This document shows, piece after piece, positions 19,289-28,037 of a DNA stretch of 64,000 nucleotides. This stretch comes from Corynebacterium marinum DSM 44953 (GTDB lineage: Bacteria; Actinomycetota; Actinomycetes; Mycobacteriales; Mycobacteriaceae): positions 930,001 through 994,000 of the forward strand of contig NZ_CP007790.1 of the NCBI RefSeq assembly GCF_000835165.1, given 5' to 3'. The translations under genes were made by a program, and so were the position numbers. Position 1 is the first letter of the stretch. Each line of letters opens with the position of its first letter. The notes under the pieces are model-generated. The model did not search any database and was not told the origin of the DNA. It saw nothing but the letters and a program-made list of their open reading frames with translations.

Positions 19289-20853
19289 CCACGGCTCCCC
19301 GCATCCACCGCATCGGATCCCGGTCCGTCCTGGTCGACCTCCCCGACCTGACCACGGTGATGGCGTGGCACGCCGAGCTCACTCGCGCTCCGCTGCCGGG
19401 GCAGATCGACGTCATCGCCGCGGCGTGCACCCTGCTGGTGAACACCGGGTCGCCGCGCGCCGCGCGCCGGGCGGCCGAGGCCCTCCGCACCTTCGCGCCC
19501 GCCCCGTTCCAGGCCGGGCAGGCGACCGAGGTGACGGTCGACGTGGTCTACGACGGCGAGGACCTCAGCGAGGCCGCCCGCCTGGTCGGCATGTCCCCGG
19601 AGGCGCTCGTCGCCTGGCACACCGGGACGAGCTGGGTGGGGGCCTTCGGCGGCTTCGCCCCGGGCTTCACCTACTGCGTCCCCGGGGACCCGGCGGATGC
19701 CCTCGACATGCCGCGCCGCCCCTCGCCGCGCACGGCCGTGCCCGCCGGTGCGGTGGGCCTGGCCGGCGGTTTCTCCGCGGTCTATCCACGGCAGTCGCCG
19801 GGCGGCTGGCAGCTCCTCGGCACCACCACCACGCCCATGTGGGACCCCTCCGCCACCCCGCCCGCGCTCATCGCGCCGGGTGACCGGGTGGCCTACCGGG
19901 CGGTCCGCGAGCACGTCGAGGTCACCGGCTCTGTGCGGCGGTCCGTGGAGTCGGCCCCGCCCTCCCGGCCGGTCATGCGGGTCGAGGACCCCGGCCTGCT
20001 CACCCTTCTGCAGGACCTGGGACGACCGGGCAACGGCGACCTCGGGGTGACCGAGTCCGGGGCGGCGGACGGGGCGTCGGCACGCGCGGCCAACGCGGCC
20101 GTGGGCAACGAATCCTCCCTGGCCGTCCTGGAGAACATCGGGGGCCTCGAGCTCCGTGCGCTGGTGGACACGGTCGTCGCCGTCACCGGGGCGCAGGCGC
20201 CGGCCACGGTCGGCGGACGCCCGGTGGCCCTGGGTGCGCCCGCGCTCATCAGCGCCGGGGAGACCGTCATCGTCGGGCCCGCGACACTGGGCCTGCGTTC
20301 CTACCTGGCGGTGCGCGGCGGCTTCACCGCCGGGCAGGTCCTCGGGTCGGCAGCCACGGACATGCTCTCCGGGCTGGGCCCCGAACCGGTCACCGGTGGC
20401 ACCCTCAGCGGGGCCTTCCGCGCACGGGGAACCACGGGCACCACGGTGGCCAACCCGCTGCGCGTCGGCCTCCGCGACGGAGTGACCCACGCCGAGCTGC
20501 GCTGCGTGCCCGGCCCGCGGGACGACTGGTTCGCCGGGGGCGTCGAAAACCTCGCCTCCCGGACGTGGGAGGTCAGCGGCCGATCCAACCGGGTGGGCCT
20601 GCGCCTCGACGGCGATCCGCTCACCCGCTCCCGCGGGGGCGAGCTGGCCAGCGAGGGCATCATCGCCGGCGCCGTCCAGGTGCCCGCGGACGGCCTGCCC
20701 GTTGTCTTCCTGCGTGACCACGCGGTCACCGGCGGCTACCCGGTGGTGGCCGCCGTCATCGCCGAGGACCTCGACGTCGCGGGGCAGCTCCCGCCCGGCG
20801 GCACCGTCCGTTTCATCCCCGTCGACCCCGACACCCTCACCCCGATCATCTAA
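19285..20853 (+). CDS. Fused 5-oxoprolinase subunits B and C (KipI-KipA)
   Basis: A 522-residue fusion. Residues 1 to about 210 are the PxpB/KipI (allophanate hydrolase subunit 1) domain, with GGFAPGFTYC and PRRPSPRTAVPAGAVG. Residues about 225 to 522 are the PxpC/KipA (subunit 2) domain, with DLGRPGNGDLGVTESGA, LRSYLAVRGG and RSNRVGLRLDG. The pair completes the 5-oxoprolinase with PxpA. The same two domains also form the carboxyltransferase part of urea carboxylase, which matters because the next gene encodes biotin carboxylase plus BCCP. GTG at 19285 overlaps the pxpA stop. Confidence 0.93.
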   Translation: MTTAPRIHRIGSRSVLVDLPDLTTVMAWHAELTRAPLPGQIDVIAAACTLLVNTGSPRAARRAAEALRTFAPAPFQAGQATEVTVDVVYDGEDLSEAARLVGMSPEALVAWHTGTSWVGAFGGFAPGFTYCVPGDPADALDMPRRPSPRTAVPAGAVGLAGGFSAVYPRQSPGGWQLLGTTTTPMWDPSATPPALIAPGDRVAYRAVREHVEVTGSVRRSVESAPPSRPVMRVEDPGLLTLLQDLGRPGNGDLGVTESGAADGASARAANAAVGNESSLAVLENIGGLELRALVDTVVAVTGAQAPATVGGRPVALGAPALISAGETVIVGPATLGLRSYLAVRGGFTAGQVLGSAATDMLSGLGPEPVTGGTLSGAFRARGTTGTTVANPLRVGLRDGVTHAELRCVPGPRDDWFAGGVENLASRTWEVSGRSNRVGLRLDGDPLTRSRGGELASEGIIAGAVQVPADGLPVVFLRDHAVTGGYPVVAAVIAEDLDVAGQLPPGGTVRFIPVDPDTLTPII

Positions 20854-20865
20854 GGAGAAGGACAC

Positions 20866-22611
20866 GTGACCTCCCTGCATGCAGTCCTCATCGCCAACCG
20901 CGGCGAAATCGCCGTGCGCATCGCCCGGGTCGCCCGTGACCTGGGCATCCGCTCCATCGCCGTCTACTCCGAGCCGGACGCCGGCGCCCTGCACACGCTC
21001 ATCGCCGATGAGGCGTACGCGCTGCCCGGCTCCACTTCCGCCGAGACCTACCTCAACATGGCGGCGCTTCTCGACGTCGCCGCCCGCGCCGGCGCCGACT
21101 GCGTCCATCCCGGCTACGGCTTCCTCTCCGAGAACTCCGGTTTCGCCCGCGCGGTCGGGGAGGCGGGTCTGACGTGGATCGGCCCCACCCCGGAGAACAT
21201 CGACACCCTGGGGGACAAGGTGGCCGCGCGACGCATCGCCATGGAGGCCGGCGCCCCGTTGGCTCCGGGCACCCCCGACCCGATCGAGAATTGGCAGGAG
21301 GCGCGGGACTTCGCCGAGGAATTCGGCCTGCCCATCGCCATCAAGGCGGCCTTCGGCGGCGGTGGCCGCGGGTTGAAGGTCGTCCACCGGGCCGAGGATA
21401 TCGAGGACGCCTTCGCCTCCGCCGGACGCGAGGCCCGGGAGGCCTTCGGCCGGGGAGAATGCTACGTGGAGAAGTTCCTCACCCGGCCCCGCCACGTCGA
21501 GGCGCAGGTGCTCGCCGACACCCACGGAAATGTCCGTGTGCTGGGCACGCGCGACTGCTCGACCCAGCGCCGCTACCAGAAGCTCATCGAGGAGGCCCCC
21601 GCCCCCTTCCTCAGCGAGGCCCAGAACGAGGCCATCATCGAGGGCGCCCGCGGCATCTGCGCCCGCGCCGGGTACGTCGGCGCCGGCACGGTCGAATTCA
21701 TCGTCTCCGAGGACGGCACCGTCTCCTTCCTCGAGGTGAACACCCGCGTCCAGGTGGAGCACCCGGTCACCGAGGCCGTCACCGGCATCGACATCATCGC
21801 CGAGCAGTTCCGCATCGCCGACGGTCAACGCTTGAGCTTCGACGTGGACCCGGCGCCCCACGGCCACGCCTTCGAGTTCCGCCTCAACGCCGAGGACGTC
21901 GCCCACGGTTTCGTGCCCAGCCCGGGCACCGTCAGCGTCTTCGAGGCACCTACCGGGCCGGGCATCCGTGTCGACGCCGGTGTGCGTTCCGGCTCGGAGG
22001 TCCCCGGCTTCTACGACTCCCTGCTGGGCAAACTCATCGTCTGGGGGCCCGACCGGGCCGTCGCCCTGCGACGCGCCGCCCGCGCCCTGGCAGAGCTGAA
22101 GATCTCCGGCGTGCGCACCGTCGTGCCCTTCCACCGCGACATGGTCGAGCACCCCGCCTTCGCGGGCGATCACCTCGGGGTCTACACCAACTGGGTGGAC
22201 ACCGAGTACACCCCCGCACGCACCACCGGCGTGGAGGACATCGAGCATTCCTACACGGAGCGGGAGACCCTGGTCATCGAGATCGACGGGAGGCTCCACC
22301 AGGTGGGCATCCCCGTCGGCTTCCTGGGGCGCGGGGCAGGGGCTCCGGCTCCGGCTCCGGCTCCGGCCTCGGCCGACGCGGAGGCGCCGGCACCCGCCAC
22401 GGAGGGCGCGGTGCTCTCACCTTTCGCCGGTTCGCTGGTGGCCTGGAAGGTCGCCGAGGGTGACACCGTGGCCGAGGGGCAGCCGGTGGCCAGCGTCGAG
22501 GCGATGAAGATGGAGTCCGTCGTTGTCGCACCTCGCGCGGGGACCATCTCCCTGGCCGTGCAGCCGGGAGAGAAGCTCACCCGGGGGACCGTGCTGGCCA
22601 CCATCTCCTAA
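20866..22611 (+). CDS. Biotin carboxylase fused to biotin carboxyl carrier protein
   Basis: A 581-residue AccC/AccB-type protein. The ATP-grasp biotin carboxylase spans about 1-450, with IANRGEIAVRIAR, GGGGRGLKVV, FLEVNTRVQVEHPVTE. An Ala/Pro-rich linker follows, then a biotinyl domain with VEAMKMES; the biotinylated Lys is near residue 548. It carries out the ATP- and bicarbonate-dependent first half-reaction of a biotin carboxylase. No beta-type acyl-CoA carboxyltransferase gene is nearby; its neighbours are PxpABC. It has the full length of an acyl-CoA carboxylase alpha subunit but probably serves the lactam/amide pathway here (inference). GTG at 20866 follows AAGGAG. Confidence 0.92.
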   Translation: MTSLHAVLIANRGEIAVRIARVARDLGIRSIAVYSEPDAGALHTLIADEAYALPGSTSAETYLNMAALLDVAARAGADCVHPGYGFLSENSGFARAVGEAGLTWIGPTPENIDTLGDKVAARRIAMEAGAPLAPGTPDPIENWQEARDFAEEFGLPIAIKAAFGGGGRGLKVVHRAEDIEDAFASAGREAREAFGRGECYVEKFLTRPRHVEAQVLADTHGNVRVLGTRDCSTQRRYQKLIEEAPAPFLSEAQNEAIIEGARGICARAGYVGAGTVEFIVSEDGTVSFLEVNTRVQVEHPVTEAVTGIDIIAEQFRIADGQRLSFDVDPAPHGHAFEFRLNAEDVAHGFVPSPGTVSVFEAPTGPGIRVDAGVRSGSEVPGFYDSLLGKLIVWGPDRAVALRRAARALAELKISGVRTVVPFHRDMVEHPAFAGDHLGVYTNWVDTEYTPARTTGVEDIEHSYTERETLVIEIDGRLHQVGIPVGFLGRGAGAPAPAPAPASADAEAPAPATEGAVLSPFAGSLVAWKVAEGDTVAEGQPVASVEAMKMESVVVAPRAGTISLAVQPGEKLTRGTVLATIS

Positions 22612-22621
22612 GATCTAGGCC

Positions 22622-23242
22622 ATGCGTGCCGACTCTGCTGCCAGTGCCATCCGGAAGGCGATCTCCGCCGGTGACTTCGAGCCGGGGGAGCAGCTCATCG
22701 AGTCGGAGATGGCCGAGCGCCTGGACGTCTCCCGCAACACCCTGCGGGAGGCTTTCGCCATGCTCATCGCCGACGGGGTGGTGGTCCGGATCAGGAACCG
22801 CGGGGTGTTCATCGCCTCCCTCGGCGAGGACGACGTCCGTGACCTCTACCTCGCCCGCGCCGCAATCGAGCCGGCGGCGATCGCCTGGGGGCAGCTCCAC
22901 GACGTCGCCGGGCTCGCCGATGTGGTCGGCCGCGCGGAGACTGCGCTGGCCGCCGGCCGGGCGGGGGAGGTCGCGCTGGCGAACCAGCAGTTCCACCGGC
23001 AGCTCGTGGCGGGAATGGGGTCGGCCACCCTGGACGAGACCATGGACCGGCTGCTGGCCCAGATGCGGTTGGTGTTCCTGCAGGTGCTGCGGAAGGACCC
23101 CGGTTTCCACGGTGACTACGTGCCGGTCAACCGGCACGTGGTGGAGCTGATGTCGGCGGGCTGTTACGACGAGGCCGCCACGGTGCTGCACGATTCGCTC
23201 GTGCGCACCGGGCGGCGGGTGCAGGAGATCCTGGGGGAGTAA
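22622..23242 (+). CDS. GntR-family regulator, FCD type
   Basis: A 206-residue transcription factor. A winged helix-turn-helix occupies about 1-65 (SEMAERLDVSRNTLREAFAMLIADGVV) and an all-helical FCD ligand domain follows (DLYLARAAIEPAAI, NQQFHRQLVAG, VNRHVVELM). It ends the plus-strand catabolic operon, ten bases after the carboxylase. It is the obvious candidate to bind the two GATTGTTCAACAATC palindromes; the ligand could be 5-oxoproline or a related amide (inference). Confidence 0.92.
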   Translation: MRADSAASAIRKAISAGDFEPGEQLIESEMAERLDVSRNTLREAFAMLIADGVVVRIRNRGVFIASLGEDDVRDLYLARAAIEPAAIAWGQLHDVAGLADVVGRAETALAAGRAGEVALANQQFHRQLVAGMGSATLDETMDRLLAQMRLVFLQVLRKDPGFHGDYVPVNRHVVELMSAGCYDEAATVLHDSLVRTGRRVQEILGE

Positions 23243-23288
23243 CCGGCTGTCAGGCCCGCGGCCCTCCTCGGACCCCTTGGACCCTGCA

Positions 23289-23332
23289 AAGCTGGTTGTC
23301 CCCGGCGCAGATGCACCGGGGACAACCAGCTT
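23289..23332. terminator. Bidirectional terminator
   Basis: Perfect 17-bp inverted repeat (23289-23305 with 23316-23332) with a ten-base loop, between the convergent GntR and YcsI-family genes. Confidence 0.85.
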
Positions 23333-23349
23333 CGCCGGGCCCAGCCAGC

Positions 23350-24141
23350 CTACGGAACCTGGTACTCCAGGTCGCGGGCGTCGGTGACCAGCATGTGACC
23401 GGGGCTGTGGCTGATGGCCAGGGCGGGACGGGAGGACATGACCACCGCCTGGGGGGTGACGCCGCACGCCCAGAAGACGGGGATCTCACCCTCGGCCACC
23501 GCCACGGACTCGCCGAAGTCGGGGGTGGAGAGGTCGTGGATGCCGATGGCGGCCGGATTCCCCACATGCACCGGGGCGCCGTGGACGGCCGGGTAGCGGG
23601 AGGTGATGCGGACGGCGTCGGCCACCCGGTCGGCGGGCACCGGGCGCATGGAGACGACCAGCGGACCGGCGAAACGTCCGGCCGGGACGGTGTCGATGGT
23701 GGTCCGGTACATGGGCACGTTGCGTCCCTGGGTGATGTGGGCGACCGGGACGCCGTTGTCCAGCAGAGCTGATTCGAAGGTGAAGGAACAGCCGATGAGG
23801 AAGGAGACCATGTCCCCGCGCCACCAGGCGGTGGCGTCGGGGGCCTCGTCGACCAGCTCGCCGTCGCGGAAGAGCCGGTAGGAGGGGATGTCGGTGCGGA
23901 TGTCACCGCCTTCGAGCAGCGGCGAGGTGACCTGGCCGGGTTCGAGCACGCCGAGCAGCGGGCAGGGCTTGGGGTTGCGCTGGGCGAACAGCAGGAAGTC
24001 GAAGGCGTCCTCCTTCGGCAGGGAGAGCAGGTTCGCCTGCGCGTAGCCGCGGGAGTAGCCGGAGGTGGGGGTGATCGTGCCCGTCCGGAAGAGGGCGCGG
24101 GCCTGGGCCGGAGTCAGTCCGGCGGCGTCTACATCGCCCAC
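23350..24141 (-). CDS. YcsI/DUF1445 family putative hydro-lyase
   Basis: A 263-residue protein of the YcsI (DUF1445, D-glutamate cyclase-like) family, with [34 protein letters not shown] and [13 protein letters not shown]. Relatives of this family interconvert or hydrate small amino-acid derivatives, and in Bacillus the gene sits with ycsF, ycsG and kipI/kipA, matching this cluster. GTG at 24141 ([17 protein letters not shown]) overlaps the end of the permease gene, suggesting coupling. Longer frames upstream lie inside the permease gene in the wrong frame. Confidence 0.87.
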   Translation of the reverse strand: MGDVDAAGLTPAQARALFRTGTITPTSGYSRGYAQANLLSLPKEDAFDFLLFAQRNPKPCPLLGVLEPGQVTSPLLEGGDIRTDIPSYRLFRDGELVDEAPDATAWWRGDMVSFLIGCSFTFESALLDNGVPVAHITQGRNVPMYRTTIDTVPAGRFAGPLVVSMRPVPADRVADAVRITSRYPAVHGAPVHVGNPAAIGIHDLSTPDFGESVAVAEGEIPVFWACGVTPQAVVMSSRPALAISHSPGHMLVTDARDLEYQVP

Positions 24142-25385
24142 AGCGCGGCGATTCCGGAGAATGACTTGTAGCCGAGGAAGATCGTGAGGACCCAGGCCAG
24201 GCCGCCGATGACCAGCAGCCACTTGGGGTAGCGGTAACCCTGCAGCAGGTCGGTGCGGCGCCAGGCGACCCAGAGGACGACGGCGAAACCGATGGGCAGG
24301 ATCAGGCCGTTGAAGGCGCCGGCGAAGATGAGCAGAGCCTGCGGGGCGGCGTTGAGCAGCAGGAAGGCTACCGCGCACACCGCGATGAAGGCGACGGTGA
24401 GGATGGTGCGTAGGCGCGGGGCGGTGTTCTGCGTGGTGACGAACGTGATGGAGGTGTAGGAGGCACCGATGACGGAGGTCAGGCCCGCGGCCCACAGGAC
24501 GACGCCGAAGAGACGCAGCCCGATCTCGCCGGCGGCGTTGTAGAAGGCGTCGGCGGCGGTGTTGTCCTGGGAGAGGGTGACGCCGGCGGCGACGACGCCG
24601 AGGACCGCGAGGAACAGCAGCGCGCGCATGATGCCGGTGACGATGATGCCCAGCACCGAGCCCTGGGTGATCTCCTTGAGGTGTTCCGGGCCGGTGAGTC
24701 GGCTGTCGATCATGCGGTGCGCGCCGGCGAAGGTGATGTAACCGCCGACGGTGCCGCCGATGAGGGTGGTGATGACCAGGAAGTCGACCTCCTCGGGCAT
24801 GACGGTGTTCTTCAGCGCCTCGCCGACCGGCGGGGAGGAGACCACGGCGACGTAGAGCATGAGCAGGATCATGACGGCGCCCAGGCCCACCACGATGCGG
24901 TCCAGTGCCAGGCCGGCCTTCTTCGATATGAACACGAAGATGGCGATGAGCGCGGAGATCGTACCGCCGATGCGCGGGTCCAGTCCGAGCATGGCGTTGA
25001 GGCCCAGGCCCGTGCCGGCGATGTTGCCGATGTTGAAGACTGCGCCGCCGACGAAGACGAAGGCCGCCATGACCCAGCCGAGGTAGGGGACGACGGTGTT
25101 GCCCAGTTCGTTGGCCCGCATGCCGGAGATGCCCAGCACCCGCCAGACGTTGAGCTGGATGGCGATGTCCACGAGGATCGACACCAGGATGGCGAACGCG
25201 AAGGCCGCGCCCATCCGGGCGGTGAACACGCTGGTCTGGGTGAGGAAGCCGGGGCCGATGGCGCTGGTGGCCATGAGGAACATGGCGCCGAGGATCGCGG
25301 TGCGCCGGGTGGCGGACTTCGCGGCGACGGTGGTGGTGCTGCCGGAGGCAGTGTCGGGGGCCGTGCCGGAGGATGAGTGGCTCAT
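24129..25385 (-). CDS. NRAMP-family permease (YcsG type)
   Basis: A 418-residue membrane protein with about eleven hydrophobic segments. It belongs to the NRAMP superfamily but is of the YcsG type found with 5-oxoprolinase genes: [12 protein letters not shown] replaces the metal-binding DPGN motif of true Mn2+/Fe2+ transporters. It may therefore carry an organic substrate such as 5-oxoproline rather than a metal (inference from motif and neighbours). ATG at 25385 has AAAGGTAGGG upstream. The next gene overlaps its end. It starts a minus-strand operon under the second copy of the cluster palindrome. Confidence 0.85.
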   Translation of the reverse strand: MSHSSSGTAPDTASGSTTTVAAKSATRRTAILGAMFLMATSAIGPGFLTQTSVFTARMGAAFAFAILVSILVDIAIQLNVWRVLGISGMRANELGNTVVPYLGWVMAAFVFVGGAVFNIGNIAGTGLGLNAMLGLDPRIGGTISALIAIFVFISKKAGLALDRIVVGLGAVMILLMLYVAVVSSPPVGEALKNTVMPEEVDFLVITTLIGGTVGGYITFAGAHRMIDSRLTGPEHLKEITQGSVLGIIVTGIMRALLFLAVLGVVAAGVTLSQDNTAADAFYNAAGEIGLRLFGVVLWAAGLTSVIGASYTSITFVTTQNTAPRLRTILTVAFIAVCAVAFLLLNAAPQALLIFAGAFNGLILPIGFAVVLWVAWRRTDLLQGYRYPKWLLVIGGLAWVLTIFLGYKSFSGIAALWAM

Positions 25386-25403
25386 CACATGTGCCCTACC
25401 TTT

Positions 25404-25419
25404 CGTGACGTACGTCATT
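25404..25419. promoter_or_regulatory. GlxR/CRP-like palindrome
   Basis: The core TGACGTACGTCA (25406-25417) is a perfect 12-bp palindrome. The 16-base site matches 9 of 12 defined positions of the TGTGANNTANNTCACA consensus of the corynebacterial CRP-type regulator GlxR. It lies between the inferred permease promoter and its start codon. Confidence 0.4.
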
Positions 25420-25438
25420 GACGGATGTGATGTGGAGC

Positions 25439-25470
25439 ATTGTATGCGATTGTTCAACAATCAGTAAAGG
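25439..25470 (-). promoter_or_regulatory. Probable promoter of the permease-YcsI operon
   Basis: On the minus strand TTTACT and TACAAT (the latter at 25439-25444) are separated by 18 bases, and the palindrome at 25448-25462 fills that spacer, the classical position for repression. Confidence 0.55.
25448..25462. promoter_or_regulatory. Palindromic operator, copy 2 (GntR-type)
   Basis: Identical to the 15-mer at 18499-18513. It lies between the divergent permease and nucleoside hydrolase genes, between the -35 and -10 of the inferred permease promoter. Confidence 0.75.
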
Positions 25471-25498
25471 GGGCGGTGGGAATATATCCTCGACACCC

Positions 25499-26461
25499 AT
25501 GACCCCCGTCCTCATCGACTGCGACCCCGGCATCGACGACACCCTCGCGCTCATCTACCTCGCCGCCCTCCACCACCTAGGCGAGATCGAGATCGTCGGG
25601 GTGACCACCACCGCCGGCAACACAACCGCCACGCAGGCCGCGGGCAACGCCCGGTGGGTGCTCGACCTGCTGCTTATCGACGCCCCCGTGCTCCCCGGCC
25701 GGCCCGGCCCCCGCCACGTGGAGCTGACCACCACACCCGAGACCCACGGGCCGACCGGCCTGGGGTACCTCGAGGTACCGGCGGCACCGGAAGGGCCGGA
25801 AGGGGAGTGGGCGGCGGTGTGGGAGGGGGGCGTCGACAAGCACCCGGACCTGAAGCTCATCGTCACCGGACCGCTGACCAACCTCGCGGCCTTCCGGCAC
25901 AGCCACCCGGAGCACTACGCCCGCCTGCGGCGGGTGACGGTGATGGGCGGGGCCGTGAACTACCGCGGCAACACCACACCCACGGCGGAGTGGAACTTCT
26001 GGGTGGACCCGCACGCCGCGGCCGAGGTCTTCGGGGATCCGCCCGCGGCCGGCATCCGGCTGTGCTCGCTGGAGGTGACCGAGCAGTTCCTCATCGACCC
26101 GGCGCGGCTGACCCGGCTGGTCCAGGACCTGGGGGGCACGCCGATCGCGGGGGAGCTGGCGGACGTCCTGCGCTTCTACTTCGAGTTCCACCACGCGCAG
26201 GGCGAGGGCTACCAGGCGCAGATCCATGACCTGCTCACCTGCATGATCGCCCTGGGGACGGTCCCGTACGAGGACCTGTCCACCACCATCGCCGTGGAGG
26301 CCGACAGCCCGCTGATGCGCGGGACCTCGGTGGCGGATCTGCGGGGGCACTGGCACCGCTCCCACAACGCCCGGCTGGTCACTGCTGCCGACATCGACGC
26401 CGCCCACGCCGAACTCACCCGGGCCACCCGCACGTTGGCCGCCCGGTGGCCCGTCCGTTAG
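25499..26461 (+). CDS. Inosine-uridine-preferring nucleoside hydrolase
   Basis: A 320-residue enzyme that hydrolyses ribonucleosides to base and ribose. The calcium-binding motif is DCDPGIDD near residues 7-14; VTTTAGN, IVTGPLTNLA and the catalytic-site region WNFWVDPHAAAEVF also fit the IUNH family. ATG at 25499 is chosen; upstream in-frame codons run into the operator. TATATC at 25483-25488 suggests a very short leader. It is followed by an ECF uptake system, so nucleoside salvage is the likely context. Divergent from the permease and close to its operator. Confidence 0.92.
   Translation: MTPVLIDCDPGIDDTLALIYLAALHHLGEIEIVGVTTTAGNTTATQAAGNARWVLDLLLIDAPVLPGRPGPRHVELTTTPETHGPTGLGYLEVPAAPEGPEGEWAAVWEGGVDKHPDLKLIVTGPLTNLAAFRHSHPEHYARLRRVTVMGGAVNYRGNTTPTAEWNFWVDPHAAAEVFGDPPAAGIRLCSLEVTEQFLIDPARLTRLVQDLGGTPIAGELADVLRFYFEFHHAQGEGYQAQIHDLLTCMIALGTVPYEDLSTTIAVEADSPLMRGTSVADLRGHWHRSHNARLVTAADIDAAHAELTRATRTLAARWPVR
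25672..25687 (+). repeat. Copy of the GCTTATCGACGCCCCC repeat inside the nucleoside hydrolase gene
   Basis: Identical 16-mer to 39242-39257 (minus strand). Here it encodes part of LLIDAPV, so it may be coincidental coding sequence. Confidence 0.4.
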
Positions 26462-26541
26462 ACTCTGCGGAGTGTGAGAGCCCGTCCGAGGTGACATAGG
26501 GCGGGGCCCCGTACCCACGCCGTACCCTCCCGAGGACACCC

Positions 26542-27342
26542 ATGTCACAGATTCACCTCACCCCCGCCCGCCGCGGCCTGGCTGTCGCCGGCGCCGCCCT
26601 GGTCGCCGCCACCTGGCTCTACCTGGTCATCGCCCGCCCCAGCGACTGGGATTCGGTTGGCGGCTCCACCCAGGCCCTGATCACGCTCGCCGGTTATGTC
26701 GGCGGCGCGGCACTGCTGCTCGCCGCAACCCTGCCCGCGCTGCCGGCCCGCACCATTGCGGTGATCCCGGTGGCGCTGGTGCTCAACATCGTCATCGGCC
26801 AGGTCGTCGGCGCGGTGGGGCTTCCGCTGTACCTGGACTCGGTGGGAACGGTGCTGGTTGCCGCTCTGGCCGGCCCCGTCGCGGGCCTGGCCACCGGCAC
26901 GCTGAGCTCCGTGGTGTGGGGCCTGCTCAACCCCGCCGCGCTGCCGTTCGCGGCGGTGGCGGGCGCGACCGGGTGGCTGGCCGGCTGGTTCATCCGGGCC
27001 GGTGCGTTCCGGACGATCTGGAGGCTCGTCGTCTCCGGTCTGCTGCTGGGCCTGATCTGCGGCGCACTCGCCGCCCCGGTGGCGGCGTTCGTCTACGGCG
27101 GCACCGCGGGCGTGGGCACCGGCGCGATCGTGTCGCTGTTCCGCGAGCTGGGAAACTCGTTCATCGGCTCGGTGACCATGCAGTCCTTCATCTCTGACCC
27201 GCTGGACAAGCTGGCGGTTCTGGCCATCGTGTTCGCCGCGGTCAAGGCGCTGCCGAAGCGCACGCTGAGGTCCCTGCGTCCCGGCGGGGAGGAGCAGGCG
27301 GCTGGGGCACCGGAGGAGCGTGCCGTCGGGGTGCGGCCCTGA
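26542..27342 (+). CDS. ECF transporter substrate-binding (S) component
   Basis: A 266-residue membrane protein with about six hydrophobic segments and a conserved GLPLYLDSVGTVLVAALAGP region typical of ECF S components. It captures the substrate and docks on the EcfT-EcfA module encoded just downstream. The substrate is not readable from sequence; the adjacent nucleoside hydrolase suggests a nucleoside, nucleobase or related vitamin (inference). The 80-base leader has no recognised riboswitch (no TPP or FMN motif). The stop overlaps the EcfT start (TGATG). Confidence 0.82.
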   Translation: MSQIHLTPARRGLAVAGAALVAATWLYLVIARPSDWDSVGGSTQALITLAGYVGGAALLLAATLPALPARTIAVIPVALVLNIVIGQVVGAVGLPLYLDSVGTVLVAALAGPVAGLATGTLSSVVWGLLNPAALPFAAVAGATGWLAGWFIRAGAFRTIWRLVVSGLLLGLICGALAAPVAAFVYGGTAGVGTGAIVSLFRELGNSFIGSVTMQSFISDPLDKLAVLAIVFAAVKALPKRTLRSLRPGGEEQAAGAPEERAVGVRP

Positions 27343-28037
27343 TGCCTGGACCCCGGGCCCCGCTCAACCCCCTGACCGCCCTGGTCACGGGGTTGAGCTC
27401 GTGGATCCTGGTGCTGGGGGTCAACACCTGGCAGTTCTCGGTGGCGGTCACCGTGGTGGCGCTGGCGGTGGGGACATGGCGCACCCGGAACCTCGCGGTC
27501 ATCGCCACGACCGTGCTGCTCGCCGCACCCACCGCAGTGTCGATGCTGCTCATTCACGCCCCCTACGGCACACACCGTATCGCGCCGCTGCTCACTATCG
27601 AGGGCCTCGTCACCGCCGGGGAGCTCGCCGCCCGCTTCACGGCGCTCATGGCCTCCCTCCTCGCGGCGGCCGCCTTCCTCCGGGTGCCGGATCTGGCGAA
27701 GGCCCTGCAGGTCAGCCCGCTGGGCCCGCGTGTGGCCTATATCGTCGCCGCGTCCCTGCAACTCCTGCCGCAGGGCCGGCGCACGGTGGAGGTGGTCCGG
27801 GACGCCAACCGCCTGGCCGGCCGCCGGGTCCACGCCGGCAACGTCATCCCCCGGATGGTGGTCCCGGTGATGACGCAGCTGCTCACCGCCAACGCCCAGA
27901 AATCCACCGCCCTGGAGACCGCCGGGCTGGATCTGCCGGGTCGGTGCACCGTCCTGCGCGCCGTGCCGGACAGCCCCGCGCAGAAAGCGGCCCGGGTGCT
28001 CATCCCCGTGGCCGCGGTCGTGGCGGTGCTGCTGTGA
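27342..28037 (+). CDS. ECF transporter transmembrane (T) component
   Basis: A 231-residue EcfT-like protein with several hydrophobic segments and two coupling-helix motifs of the A-R-x type, seen as VRDANRLAGRR and NAQKSTALETAGLD. It links the S component to the ATPase. ATG at 27342 overlaps the stop of the S gene, and its stop overlaps the ATPase GTG, so the three products are translationally coupled. Confidence 0.85.
   Translation: MPGPRAPLNPLTALVTGLSSWILVLGVNTWQFSVAVTVVALAVGTWRTRNLAVIATTVLLAAPTAVSMLLIHAPYGTHRIAPLLTIEGLVTAGELAARFTALMASLLAAAAFLRVPDLAKALQVSPLGPRVAYIVAASLQLLPQGRRTVEVVRDANRLAGRRVHAGNVIPRMVVPVMTQLLTANAQKSTALETAGLDLPGRCTVLRAVPDSPAQKAARVLIPVAAVVAVLL

Noticed and set aside
26462-26541. 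TPP or FMN riboswitch before the ECF genes
   Set aside because: Neither the CTGAGA nor the FMN core motifs are present in the 80-base leader.
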